This document shows positions 16,782 to 24,489 of a stretch of DNA of 64,000 nt, one piece after another; position 1 is the stretch's first letter, and each line of letters opens with the position of its first letter. Position numbers and translations under genes: made by a program. The stretch covers positions 1 through 64,000 of the forward strand of contig NZ_ASSJ01000001.1 of the NCBI RefSeq assembly GCF_000473895.1. The letters run 5' to 3'. Under the pieces are notes generated by a model. That model was not told the origin of the DNA. It did not search any database and was given only the letters and a program-made list of their open reading frames with translations. The DNA is from Rubidibacter lacunae KORDI 51-2 (GTDB lineage: Bacteria; Cyanobacteriota; Cyanobacteriia; Cyanobacteriales; Rubidibacteraceae).

Positions 16782-17321
16782 TTGACCACCATCGGATCTA
16801 CACGCGCGGTCGTCGCAACGCATGAGCAACTCATCGCTGCCTTCTTCCAGGCATCTGCTGGCAAGTGGCACTCCGAGCGTCGTTATTACACCTTGCCCCA
16901 GGGCAAAACCAAAGAAGTGTGCAGCCGCCTAGAAATCGAACTCCTCGATCGCGGTTGTGAGGAGTTGCACCACCTAGAGGCCTTACATCAGCTTGATGCT
17001 GACGCGCTGGTCTGTGGCACGCGGGTGAGCTGGTGCAGTATAGATGCTGAAACCGGTCGGCTGCAATCGGAAGATTCGACGCTATTTGGCGCGCTCGGGA
17101 ACCAGCTTTATCGCGATCGCGGCTTTGCGATCGACCAGCCGGTAGCCGCGCAGTTCCACTTCATCAACCCTCAGACTTTGTGCCTGCGAACCGAATATAA
17201 AGGCTCAAGCTTTGAGGAAGAGTTGAAGCTGATCGGCGATCGCTACCGTACCCGTCAAACGATCGTCGCGCGGGCGGGGGAGCAGAAGCTCATCGGACAA
17301 TACCTCGAGACGCGCCTGTAA
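16782..17321 (+). CDS. CpcS/CpeS-like phycobiliprotein lyase
   Basis: A 179-aa protein of the CpcS/CpeS bilin-lyase family, which attaches phycobilins to cysteines of phycobiliproteins in the cytoplasm. The family N-terminal motif is present as FFQASAGKWHSERRYYTL (about residues 21-38). The rest has the lipocalin-like beta pattern, including the CLRTEYKGSSFEEEL strand pair near 135-149. The length matches the family. Start is TTG at 16782, preceded by AAGGAG six bases upstream. Which bilin or subunit it serves (CpcS, CpeS, CpeU or CpcU type) cannot be told by eye. It stands alone with no phycobilisome genes nearby, which is usual for these lyases. Confidence 0.75.
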   Translation: MTTIGSTRAVVATHEQLIAAFFQASAGKWHSERRYYTLPQGKTKEVCSRLEIELLDRGCEELHHLEALHQLDADALVCGTRVSWCSIDAETGRLQSEDSTLFGALGNQLYRDRGFAIDQPVAAQFHFINPQTLCLRTEYKGSSFEEELKLIGDRYRTRQTIVARAGEQKLIGQYLETRL

Positions 17322-17408
17322 CTCGCCCGTATCACCGGCAAGACGAGCGAGTCCGCAATCGCGTCCGGGCTGCTAGAGTAGCGAGTAAATCCCCTTACCG
17401 TACTGCTC

Positions 17409-18215
17409 ATGTTCCGACGTCGTCGAACGCGATCGCTCGTCCTACCGGCACTCCTCACCTGTAGCTTGGTGCTACTATCGCCGTCGATCCGTGCCGAGTC
17501 GCCTGCCTCCGCTCCCGATTCGCTTCAGCAGCTCTTGATTGACATGGAGCGCGCGGCCAGCAGCCAAGATTTACAGTCGGTGATGGAGCACTACAGTCCG
17601 GACTTTACCAACAGCGACGGCCTCGACTTTACCTCGCTATCCTTGGGGCTGACCCAGTTGTGGGAAGAATACGACAGCATTGACTACACGATCGAGCTGC
17701 AGTCTTGGGACAGAAACGGTACCGACCTCATCGCCGAAACCCTCACGCGCGTTACAGGCGTGCGCCGAGTTGGGGCTAGAGACATTCGTCTGAGCGCTGA
17801 AATCGTGTCTCGCCAGCGCCTTAGCGGCGATCGCATCGTCGAGCAAGAAATCCTGTCCGAGCGCTCGCAAATCCTCACGGGCGCAAATCCCCCGCAGGTG
17901 AGCGTGAAGTTGCCCGATGCCGTCGCAACAGGCGAGATGTTTGACTTCGACGTTGTCGTTGACGAACCATTGGGCGACGACGTCCTACTGGGAGCGGTTT
18001 TGGAAGAGCGCGTCACAAATCTCACCCAGCTGTCGGATAGCGCATTGGACATCGACGTTTTGCCAGCGGGTGGCATCTTCCAAATCGGCACTGCTCCCGA
18101 CGAACCCGGTGACGAATGGCTCTCGGCCGTGTTGATTCGCTCCGATGGCATCACCGTCGTAACGCAGCGCTTGCGGATTGAGGCGGGCGAGCCGAGTGCC
18201 GAGGCCGCACCTTAG
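17409..18215 (+). CDS. Exported protein with SnoaL/NTF2-like domain
   Basis: A 268-aa protein with an N-terminal signal peptide: RRRR, a hydrophobic core near residues 10-24, and a probable cleavage after IRA (about residue 29). Residues about 36-150 have the helix-plus-curved-sheet pattern of SnoaL/NTF2-like proteins (QQLLIDMERAASSQDLQSVMEHYSPDF). Residues about 160-260 look like a beta-sandwich. No catalytic residues can be proposed. It is probably periplasmic. It is followed closely by the SDR gene on the same strand. The assignment to SnoaL-like is by pattern only. Confidence 0.6.
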   Translation: MFRRRRTRSLVLPALLTCSLVLLSPSIRAESPASAPDSLQQLLIDMERAASSQDLQSVMEHYSPDFTNSDGLDFTSLSLGLTQLWEEYDSIDYTIELQSWDRNGTDLIAETLTRVTGVRRVGARDIRLSAEIVSRQRLSGDRIVEQEILSERSQILTGANPPQVSVKLPDAVATGEMFDFDVVVDEPLGDDVLLGAVLEERVTNLTQLSDSALDIDVLPAGGIFQIGTAPDEPGDEWLSAVLIRSDGITVVTQRLRIEAGEPSAEAAP

Positions 18216-18301
18216 CAACTCGGTTGCCGATCGCGCTCTCTAGTCCGCGCCCCGATAAGGTCAACGGTCCTGCGTTCCGAACGATTGCGTTTCTCAAGCC
18301 C

Positions 18302-19090
18302 ATGGTCGATCTCGACGGTTCGATCGCGTTAGTGACCGGTGCCAGCAGCGGTATCGGTACGGCCTGTGCCCGCAGTTTTGCCCGTGCGGGCGCGCGGCTG
18401 GTTCTCTTGGCTCGCAGTGGCGATCGCCTGCGCGAACTGCAGGCCGAGCTGGCCGATGACAGCGGTGGTGCGTGTTACGTCCTCCCGTGCGACGTCCGCG
18501 ATCGCGCAGCCGTTACCGCCGCGGTAGCGTCGCTGCCACCATCGTGGTCGGACATCGACGTGCTGGTCAATAATGCCGGGCTCAGTCGCGGTTTTGACCG
18601 ATTTCCCGACTGCAGCATCGAGGATTGGGAAGAGATGATCGACACCAACCTCAAGGGGTTGCTATACGTTACCCGCGCGCTCGTGCCGGGTATGGTCGCG
18701 CGCGATCGCGGCCACATCATCAACATCGGCTCGATTGCCGGGCACCAAACTTATCCACGCGGCAACGTCTACTGCGCCACCAAAGCTGCTGTGCGCGCGC
18801 TCTCCGAAGGATTGAAGCTAGACCTGCTCGGGACGGCCGTCCGCGTCAGCTCGGTCGATCCCGGTCTGGTGGAAACAAACTTCAGCAACGTACGTTTCCA
18901 CGGCGATCGCGTACAAGCCGCCAAAACCTATGCGGGCATGACACCGCTGACGCCGGAAGATATCGCCGAGGTGGTTGCGTTTTGCGCGTCGCGCCCGCCC
19001 CACGTCAACATCAGCGAAGTCCTTGTCATCCCCACCGATCAATCCAGTTCGACACTGGTCCACCGCCGACTGCCGGACGAGCGCGCGTAG
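18302..19090 (+). CDS. Short-chain dehydrogenase/reductase
   Basis: A 262-aa classical SDR enzyme. The cofactor motif GASSGIG is near residues 12-18, NNAG near 90-93, the catalytic Ser in the NIGSIAG strand near 143, and YCATK (Tyr and Lys) near 158-162. An Arg shortly after the glycine motif (LLARSGDR) favours NADP(H). The sequence is closest in feel to the YdfG-like 3-hydroxy acid dehydrogenase group, but the substrate is not shown. I chose ATG 18302 because the fold begins there. An upstream TTG at 18224 would add 26 non-conserved residues. Confidence 0.8.
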   Translation: MVDLDGSIALVTGASSGIGTACARSFARAGARLVLLARSGDRLRELQAELADDSGGACYVLPCDVRDRAAVTAAVASLPPSWSDIDVLVNNAGLSRGFDRFPDCSIEDWEEMIDTNLKGLLYVTRALVPGMVARDRGHIINIGSIAGHQTYPRGNVYCATKAAVRALSEGLKLDLLGTAVRVSSVDPGLVETNFSNVRFHGDRVQAAKTYAGMTPLTPEDIAEVVAFCASRPPHVNISEVLVIPTDQSSSTLVHRRLPDERA

Positions 19091-19203
19091 GGCGTTGGCT
19101 CCCTCGGCACGTTGGATACGGGTTGGTGCCGCCGGCGATCTCGCCGGTCCCTCAATGCGGAATGAAGTCGGTGCACTGGGAGTGCGTGTTATTCTAGAAT
19201 CGA

Positions 19204-19293
19204 TCCGGACTCGCGCGATCGTGACGCCCGAACCTTGTCAGGACCGGAAGGTAGCAGCAATAAGGGATGCTCGCGATAGGCGCGAACTCCGGG
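19204..19293 (+). ncRNA. ffs: Signal recognition particle RNA (4.5S type)
   Basis: Small bacterial SRP RNA. The conserved apical region reads CTTGTCAGG, then ACCGGAAGGTAGCAGCA and ATAAGGGATGCTC, the SRP54/Ffh-binding hairpin with its symmetric and asymmetric loops. The flanks CCGGACTCGCGC (from 19205) and GCGCGAACTCCGG (to 19292) pair to close a long rod. It guides co-translational targeting to the membrane with Ffh. The exact ends are estimated from pairing. Confidence 0.9.
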
Positions 19294-19381
19294 TCGCTTG
19301 CAGTCCGCACCACCTCGCGGCGGACTGGCTGGTAGCAGTAGCAGTATTAAACGAGTATCGATTCGGGCGCGATCGCACATC

Positions 19382-19831
19382 ATGGGTCAGAACCGATTTG
19401 GCGACTTCGTGCAGAAAGCCTTCTACCTCGGGGTTGGCATTGCCGACTTCGCTCAGGAGAAAGCTTCTGAAACCTTGCAGGATTTGCGAGGGCGCGGGCA
19501 GCAGCTTGCCGACGAGATGGTCCGACGGGGCGAGATGAGTTCCGAGGAGGCTCGCCGATTCGTCGACGATCTCGTGCGCGAAGCTCAACAACGTCAACCG
19601 GGGAAGTCAACGGATGCGGCTGCGGACAAACCGACCGGTCGTCCCGAACCCCGCCAGATCGAGATCGAGATTCTAGAGGACGAGGAGCTGCCGGCATCGG
19701 CGGTCGGCGACTCCAGCAATACTGCGGGGGGCGAGAATCTTGCCGCGGACGACGAGGATTCCGAGCGGCTCGACTCCCTGCGCCAGCAAGTGGACGCGCT
19801 GCGCGAGGAACTGCGCCGCCTGCAGCAATAA
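19382..19831 (+). CDS. Phasin-like helical protein
   Basis: A 149-aa protein. Residues about 1-75 form one long amphipathic helix pair (FGDFVQKAFYLGVGIADFAQ, then LRGRGQQLADEMVRRGEMSSEEARRF) as in phasin-family granule-associated proteins. A linker rich in Pro, Glu and Asp follows, and a short coiled coil closes the protein (LRQQVDALREELRRLQQ). Cyanobacterial homologues are usually annotated as phasin family or hypothetical. Start at ATG 19382 excludes 28 upstream residues translated from sequence next to the SRP RNA. A polyhydroxyalkanoate role is not supported by any neighbour. Confidence 0.6.
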   Translation: MGQNRFGDFVQKAFYLGVGIADFAQEKASETLQDLRGRGQQLADEMVRRGEMSSEEARRFVDDLVREAQQRQPGKSTDAAADKPTGRPEPRQIEIEILEDEELPASAVGDSSNTAGGENLAADDEDSERLDSLRQQVDALREELRRLQQ

Positions 19832-19920
19832 CGCGCGCGATTGCGGTTTGGGACGGGCGGGTCCCGAGCGGGCGATGGTGGAACGGCGGAATGGACGGAA
19901 GTATTGCTGGAGGTTGACTC

Positions 19921-20346
19921 GTGCCCGAGCCGGATGATTGGTCGCGCGATGTCTGGGAATTCTGCGAACTAACGGCAACCGAACTCGAACGGTTTTTTCA
20001 GTCGGCCTCAGAGGCGATCGCGGCGATCGCCTCTGAGGCCGAGGCGGCATTGGTTGCCGACTGGACGCAAACCTGGGAGGAGTTCTGGGACGCGCTGGGT
20101 GTTGACGAGCAACCCTACGAGCCGGATGTCTTGCTGTTTGCCGAAGAGCGTTGGGAGCCGATGGCAACATCGGTTGTAGCCGGAGCCGACTGGAACCCCG
20201 CCTGTGTGGGCTGCCGCCACTATCACGGTTATGTTTACGGGGAAAATTTTTTGGTGTGCGCGATGCATCCCTACGGTTCGGAGGACGACACGTGTCCCGA
20301 CTGGGAAGGCAAACCCCCACCGCTGCCGCCACGCTATCGGTTTTGA
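19921..20346 (+). CDS. Conserved cyanobacterial protein with Cys/His cluster
   Basis: A 141-aa protein. The N-terminal half is acidic and helical. The C-terminal 50 residues carry CVGCRHYHGY, then VCAMHPYG and DDTCPDWE: four cysteines and three histidines that could bind a metal or a [Fe-S] centre. Start is GTG 19921 with CTGGAGG upstream. The N-terminal coding region contains a 41-bp inverted repeat made around two HIP1 octamers (see separate feature). It is the first gene of a plus-strand run leading to queF, msrA and the DUF2993 gene. I cannot assign a function. Confidence 0.65.
   Translation: MPEPDDWSRDVWEFCELTATELERFFQSASEAIAAIASEAEAALVADWTQTWEEFWDALGVDEQPYEPDVLLFAEERWEPMATSVVAGADWNPACVGCRHYHGYVYGENFLVCAMHPYGSEDDTCPDWEGKPPPLPPRYRF
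20002..20042. repeat. 41-bp near-perfect palindrome within a coding sequence
   Basis: Twenty-base arms (20002-20021 and 20023-20042) are exact inverse complements around one central G. Each arm holds one HIP1 octamer GCGATCGC next to CCTCAGAG. It lies inside the 19921-20346 gene and encodes SASEAIAAIASEAEA. It could extrude as a cruciform or fold strongly in the mRNA. Confidence 0.97.
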
Positions 20347-20391
20347 TCGGCCGCTGCACTCGGATTGCTATTAGATACGGAGGTCTCCCTT

Positions 20392-20832
20392 GTGACTCAA
20401 ACGCCACCCCCTGCCTCAGCTTCAGCAAACCCACCGACCGAGGTGAAGTACGGCGAACGCGCGATCGCTGAAGGCGAACTGTTGACCTTCCCCAATCCGC
20501 GTCCCGGTCGCCGCTACACGATCGACATTTCGCTGCCGGAGTTTACTTGTAAATGCCCGTTTTCCGGCTATCCCGACTTCGCAACAATTTATCTGTCGTA
20601 CGTGCCTGACGAGCGCGTTGTGGAGCTGAAGGCGATCAAGCTTTACATCAATGGCTATCGCGATCGCCACATCTCCCATGAGGAATCGGTCAATCAGATT
20701 CTCGATGATTTGGTGGCCGCGTGCGATCCGCTGGAGATGACGGTCGAGGGGGATTTTTCGCCGCGCGGAAACGTGCATACGGTCGTGAAGGTGCGGCACG
20801 TGAAGCCGCTGTCGGATGGGACGGGCATGTAG
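20392..20832 (+). CDS. queF: NADPH-dependent 7-cyano-7-deazaguanine reductase
   Basis: A 146-aa unimodular QueF that reduces preQ0 to preQ1 in queuosine biosynthesis. The catalytic cysteine lies in FTCKCPFSGYPDFATIY (about 49-65), with the conserved Asp of YPDF. The QueF NADPH motif E(L)KAIKLYINGYRDR follows (about 83-96), then HEESVNQI. Start is GTG 20392, chosen because GGAGG lies eight bases upstream and family similarity begins soon after; an upstream in-frame start at 20365 has no such site. msrA follows after 16 bases. No preQ1 riboswitch was recognised upstream. Confidence 0.93.
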   Translation: MTQTPPPASASANPPTEVKYGERAIAEGELLTFPNPRPGRRYTIDISLPEFTCKCPFSGYPDFATIYLSYVPDERVVELKAIKLYINGYRDRHISHEESVNQILDDLVAACDPLEMTVEGDFSPRGNVHTVVKVRHVKPLSDGTGM

Positions 20833-20848
20833 ATCGAGCGGAGACGAG

Positions 20849-21373
20849 ATGGCGGAACGACTGGAGTTGGCAACATTTGGGGCGGGTTGTTTCTGGGGCG
20901 TGGAGGCTGCGTTCCAGCGCGTGCCAGGCGTGCGCTCGACGTCGGTGGGTTACATGGGCGGGCATTTCCCCAACCCGAGCTATTTCGACGTGCTGGCGCG
21001 CATCACCGGCCATGCCGAAGTAGCGCAGGTGGAATTCGACCCGAATGCCATTAGCTACAATCAACTCCTAAATGTTTTCTGGTCGATTCACGATCCGACG
21101 CAAGTCGATCGCCAGGGTCCCGATCGCGGCGAGCAGTATCGGTCGGCAATCTTCTACCACTTACCGGAGCAGGAAGCCGCTGCACGTCGATCGCGTCTTG
21201 CCCTGGAGCAGTCGGGCAAGTACGACAAACCGATCGCCACGCAAATCGTGCCGGCAAGCGAGTACTACCGCGCCGACGACAGCCACCAACAATATTTTGA
21301 GAAACGCGCGCGCGCTCGATGCGATCGCCAGACCGGGTCGCGATCGCAGTCCGAGCGGGCGGTGTCGTCCTAG
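20849..21373 (+). CDS. msrA: Peptide-methionine (S)-S-oxide reductase
   Basis: A 174-aa MsrA, which repairs methionine S-sulfoxide in proteins using thioredoxin. The active-site GCFWG motif (about residues 13-17) carries the nucleophilic cysteine. Family motifs GYMGG, EVAQVEFDP, HDPTQVDRQGPDRGEQYRS and HQQYFEK follow in order. The C-terminus after about residue 155 is Arg/Ser-rich and does not look like the family; it contains Cys 157 but no clear resolving-cysteine context, and may reflect a late frameshift. It sits between queF (16-base gap) and the DUF2993 gene (6-base gap), so it is probably in one operon. Confidence 0.92.
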   Translation: MAERLELATFGAGCFWGVEAAFQRVPGVRSTSVGYMGGHFPNPSYFDVLARITGHAEVAQVEFDPNAISYNQLLNVFWSIHDPTQVDRQGPDRGEQYRSAIFYHLPEQEAAARRSRLALEQSGKYDKPIATQIVPASEYYRADDSHQQYFEKRARARCDRQTGSRSQSERAVSS

Positions 21374-21379
21374 CTGGCA

Positions 21380-22033
21380 ATGCTCGACAGTTATCTGCTC
21401 GCGCCGATCGCGTCATCTGCCCTGCAGCTTTGGGTCCGCTCGCAGCTCGATCGCGTGACAGCGCTGGAGGTGGAAGTAGTAGGAGGCGATCGCGCGTTAC
21501 TGCACGGACAGGTAGAGCGGGTGGTGTTGCGTGCGACTAAGGCTGTTTATCGCGGCTTGCAGCTGGGGAAAGCAGATTTTGCCGCCGATCGCGTGCGGCT
21601 GGAACCCTCACTGTTCGGTCGGTGGATGCAGCCAACAGCACCGGTGACAATTGTAGGAGAGGTGAGGCTGCACTCCGAAGATTTACGAGCGTCGCTAGCG
21701 TCGCTGCTCCTATCGCGCGCGCTGACCGAAATATGTGCGACAGCATTACAGGTTGATGGCGTCTGCTGGACGTGGGTTGCCTGCGATCGCGCCGGACTGA
21801 GGCTGTGGGGCGATCGCGCGGGCGAGCCAGTTGCGATACAAGCGGGGTTGCACGCGATCGCACCGCAAGTAATTTGGTTGTCGCCGCTGGCGGTTACCGT
21901 GGGACAATCGCGTCGGGTCCTTCCGGAAGGCTATCGCCTGACCCTCGGCTCGGAAATCGCGCTGGAAACCCTGCAACTCGAAGCTGAGGGCATGCGCATC
22001 AGCGGGTGCGTGTGGATCGTACCGGAACGGTGA
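21380..22033 (+). CDS. DUF2993 (LmeA-like) family protein
   Basis: A 217-aa protein resembling the DUF2993 family common in cyanobacteria and actinobacteria. The hallmark pattern is an N-terminal helix (LQLWVRSQLDRVTALEVEVVG) followed by repeating beta strands with VERVVLRATKAVYRGLQLGKADFAADRVRL. Actinobacterial LmeA members act in lipomannan metabolism at the cell envelope. A cyanobacterial role is unknown, and there is no clear signal peptide here. It starts six bases after the msrA stop, so it is probably co-transcribed. Confidence 0.7.
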   Translation: MLDSYLLAPIASSALQLWVRSQLDRVTALEVEVVGGDRALLHGQVERVVLRATKAVYRGLQLGKADFAADRVRLEPSLFGRWMQPTAPVTIVGEVRLHSEDLRASLASLLLSRALTEICATALQVDGVCWTWVACDRAGLRLWGDRAGEPVAIQAGLHAIAPQVIWLSPLAVTVGQSRRVLPEGYRLTLGSEIALETLQLEAEGMRISGCVWIVPER

Positions 22034-22142
22034 TGCTCGAACGCAAGGCACATACATCGCCGGCACGTAATTATCTTTCTGGAAATTTAAACGCACCCCC
22101 GATCTCCTACATCGCCGACCGTATCGATCGAGTGTTTTGAGG

Positions 22143-23219
22143 TTATTCAGACTGATTGGCAAAACCTGCTTCAGGTTGGGTGGCGTAGTCTTCTAGAGAA
22201 ACCTCGGTATCGACCCACGTCCGCAGCAATTCGTAGCCCATAGACAAAACTACCGGTCCGACGAAAAGACCGATGATGCCGTGAGCCAAGGTGCCGCCGA
22301 ACACGCCGATGAAAACAACCAGCATCGGTACTGGCAGTCCGCGGGACAGGAGGATCGGCTTAAGGAAATTATCCGATAGCCCGGCTGCCACCATCCAAAC
22401 CGTGAAAATCCCAGCCTTTATTCCTCCTATCGTGGTCCAGGCATAGGCAATTGTGCCCAACACCACAATCCCCGGACCGACTTGCACGACACTCAAAACC
22501 AAACAGATTGGAATGAGGATACCGGCGAGGGGAATCCCGGCTAGAACGAGACTGATCCCGATCAAGAGGGTTTGGAAAACGGCAATACCGACCACTCCTC
22601 GGGTTACATTGCGAATTGTCGCCACTGCCAGCGCCAGGAAACCATCACCTTGGATGGGGTTCAGTCGGAGAACGAAGCGACGGATGCCCCTCGCGATCGC
22701 GTCTGCATTGAGCATCAAAAGCCCAGAAATAATGGTGGCGAGCAAAAACTGCAAAATACCAAGACTGGTCGTGCCAGCCAATGCCAGTAGGCTGCCGGCA
22801 AGTTTTTGTAGTTGCGGGCTATACTCCTCAATCACGCTCTTGAGGTTGACGGATGCGTCTTGCCAGATCTCTGCAGCGGGTTCTCCGATAACCGGCCAAG
22901 TCGCGATGCTGGGGGAAGGCGGCGGAATTTGGAGGTTACCGCTTTCGAGATTGGAAGCAAAGGATTGAATGCTGTCAACGGCCCCACCCGCCATAAAACT
23001 GACGGGACCGAGAACGATTGCAACACCCATGAGCGTGATCGACATTGCTGCTAGTTTCCGCCTACCTCCAAAGCGATCGCTCAACCACAAGAACAGCGGG
23101 TAAAGCACCACCGCGATAATCGACGCCCAGATTGCGAGGGCAATGAAGGGGCGCAACAAAATAAAACACCAAGTTGAAAACAAGGCCAGGGCTGCATAAC
23201 GAATGATGGGATCGACCAC
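22143..23219 (-). CDS. AI-2E family (PerM-type) permease
   Basis: A 358-aa integral membrane protein of the AI-2E/PerM transporter family with about eight helices. Clear features are the paired N-terminal helices (ALALFSTWCFILLRPFIALAIWASIIAVVLYPLF), a soluble amphipathic loop (about 120-180), and the conserved C-terminal LLSRGLPVPMLVVFIGVFGGTLAHGIIGLFVGPV signature. Substrates of the family vary, and autoinducer export is not implied. I chose GTG 23219 because GGAGG is five bases upstream. An ATG at 23312 in the same frame would add 31 residues. Confidence 0.88.
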   Translation of the reverse strand: MVDPIIRYAALALFSTWCFILLRPFIALAIWASIIAVVLYPLFLWLSDRFGGRRKLAAMSITLMGVAIVLGPVSFMAGGAVDSIQSFASNLESGNLQIPPPSPSIATWPVIGEPAAEIWQDASVNLKSVIEEYSPQLQKLAGSLLALAGTTSLGILQFLLATIISGLLMLNADAIARGIRRFVLRLNPIQGDGFLALAVATIRNVTRGVVGIAVFQTLLIGISLVLAGIPLAGILIPICLVLSVVQVGPGIVVLGTIAYAWTTIGGIKAGIFTVWMVAAGLSDNFLKPILLSRGLPVPMLVVFIGVFGGTLAHGIIGLFVGPVVLSMGYELLRTWVDTEVSLEDYATQPEAGFANQSE

Positions 23220-23968
23220 GATCGCCTCCACGGATTGGACACAGTGGGAATTTAGAGACTGGAATCTTTTAAAACAAGAGGCATAAAATCGAGCTATCTG
23301 GAACCGATTCAAGCATATGCAACCGCCATCTTTGCAATGGGTTCGGGAAATCTTTAGCTTCTGGAGGGTATCTAGAAAGAATGGATCGAGCGGCCAGCCG
23401 AATCAACATCAATTGCACTATCGTCGTCCCTGCCTTACTGACGATCGTGTCGCCCCCACGATCGCGTCGCAGACTTGGCTGTGAAGGTCGTACCAATTGG
23501 TTTTGGGCAGTGGGATGGAGACAGTGGAGGAGCGCCCGTCCTATGCGGCCTAACCAGAACGGCGGTTGCTATCCTTGCGACTGCAATGCTGGCAAGAACG
23601 GTAGATCGATGCATTTCTTAATCTCAAACCGCTATAGAATATCGAATGAAAATTAGTGCCTACCGTTTGTACTTACCAAGAACTATCCATCGCGCGATCG
23701 CTATCTTAATTGCGAGTATTGCTTAAGGGCACCTCGATTGATTCGCTCAAGGCTGAAAGTCTGCAGGGTAGAACGTGCATTTCAGCTGCCAATAGACTTA
23801 AACCTCGAAATTTATAGAGATGCCCTTAAGTTGAACTGACTCGCCAACGCGATTTAATAACAGCTAGACGAACAGTCAAATGAAACTCTCGACTCCCATT
23901 TCGCGCCACTGGTGCAACGATTGTTCGCAAAATCATTTTATGCTGACTAAAAGTAAATAGTGTTTGCC
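23220..23968. other. Gene-free stretch between divergent genes
   Basis: This gap separates the minus-strand permease from the plus-strand secreted protein, so it should hold two divergent promoters. Frames within it (for example 23381-23656) give composition-driven translations without ribosome sites. I see no RNA gene, repeat or mobile element. Confidence 0.4.
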
Positions 23969-24331
23969 ATGCACCGTCTTATTGCCTTCGTGTTTTTGGT
24001 AGTAGTTTCCCTCATCGATCGCCCGGTTTTGGGAATGGATGGTCCCCCCAACGCCGACGCCGAGACTGGGACGGGTTCGCTGGTCTGGGTAGCAAAGTCG
24101 TACTCCGTCGGCGAGCAGTGTCGCCGATACGAGGAGCCCCCGACGCCGGAAACTGAACTGAAGTTGGTGGGCGTGGAGGTTTATGCGGAAGTAATCGAGC
24201 GGAAGATAGCCTGCTTGGCCTGTGGTTGCCCGTCTTATGTTGCCGTTCACTACGCCGAGATCCGGGAGTCAGACTTAGAGCTGTCTGTAGAAAGCGGGTT
24301 CGAGCGATCGGACCCTCCCAATCGCGATTGA
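23969..24331 (+). CDS. Small exported cysteine-containing protein
   Basis: A 120-aa protein with a hydrophobic N-terminal segment (HRLIAFVFLVVVSLI) ending near VLG, consistent with a signal peptide. The mature part has one cysteine in EQCRRYEEPPTPETELKLVGV and a CLACGCPSYVAVHYAEI cluster (three cysteines), so disulphides or metal binding in the periplasm are plausible. ATG 23969 is preferred; an in-frame GTG at 23960 adds three residues. I recognise the overall pattern as a small conserved hypothetical but cannot name it. Confidence 0.55.
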   Translation: MHRLIAFVFLVVVSLIDRPVLGMDGPPNADAETGTGSLVWVAKSYSVGEQCRRYEEPPTPETELKLVGVEVYAEVIERKIACLACGCPSYVAVHYAEIRESDLELSVESGFERSDPPNRD

Positions 24332-24489
24332 GGGGGCAGCGATCGCAAGCCAGTCGCAATCGAGGTTTGCCGATAGTTGTTGATTGAGGGACTCGTCTTG
24401 GTGCAGTTGTGGCCCCGAAGTTGTTACTGAGGTCGACTTCGTTGCTCGTCGTTCTCAGGTTGGCGAAGTTTGCACGGACGTCAGGCAAC

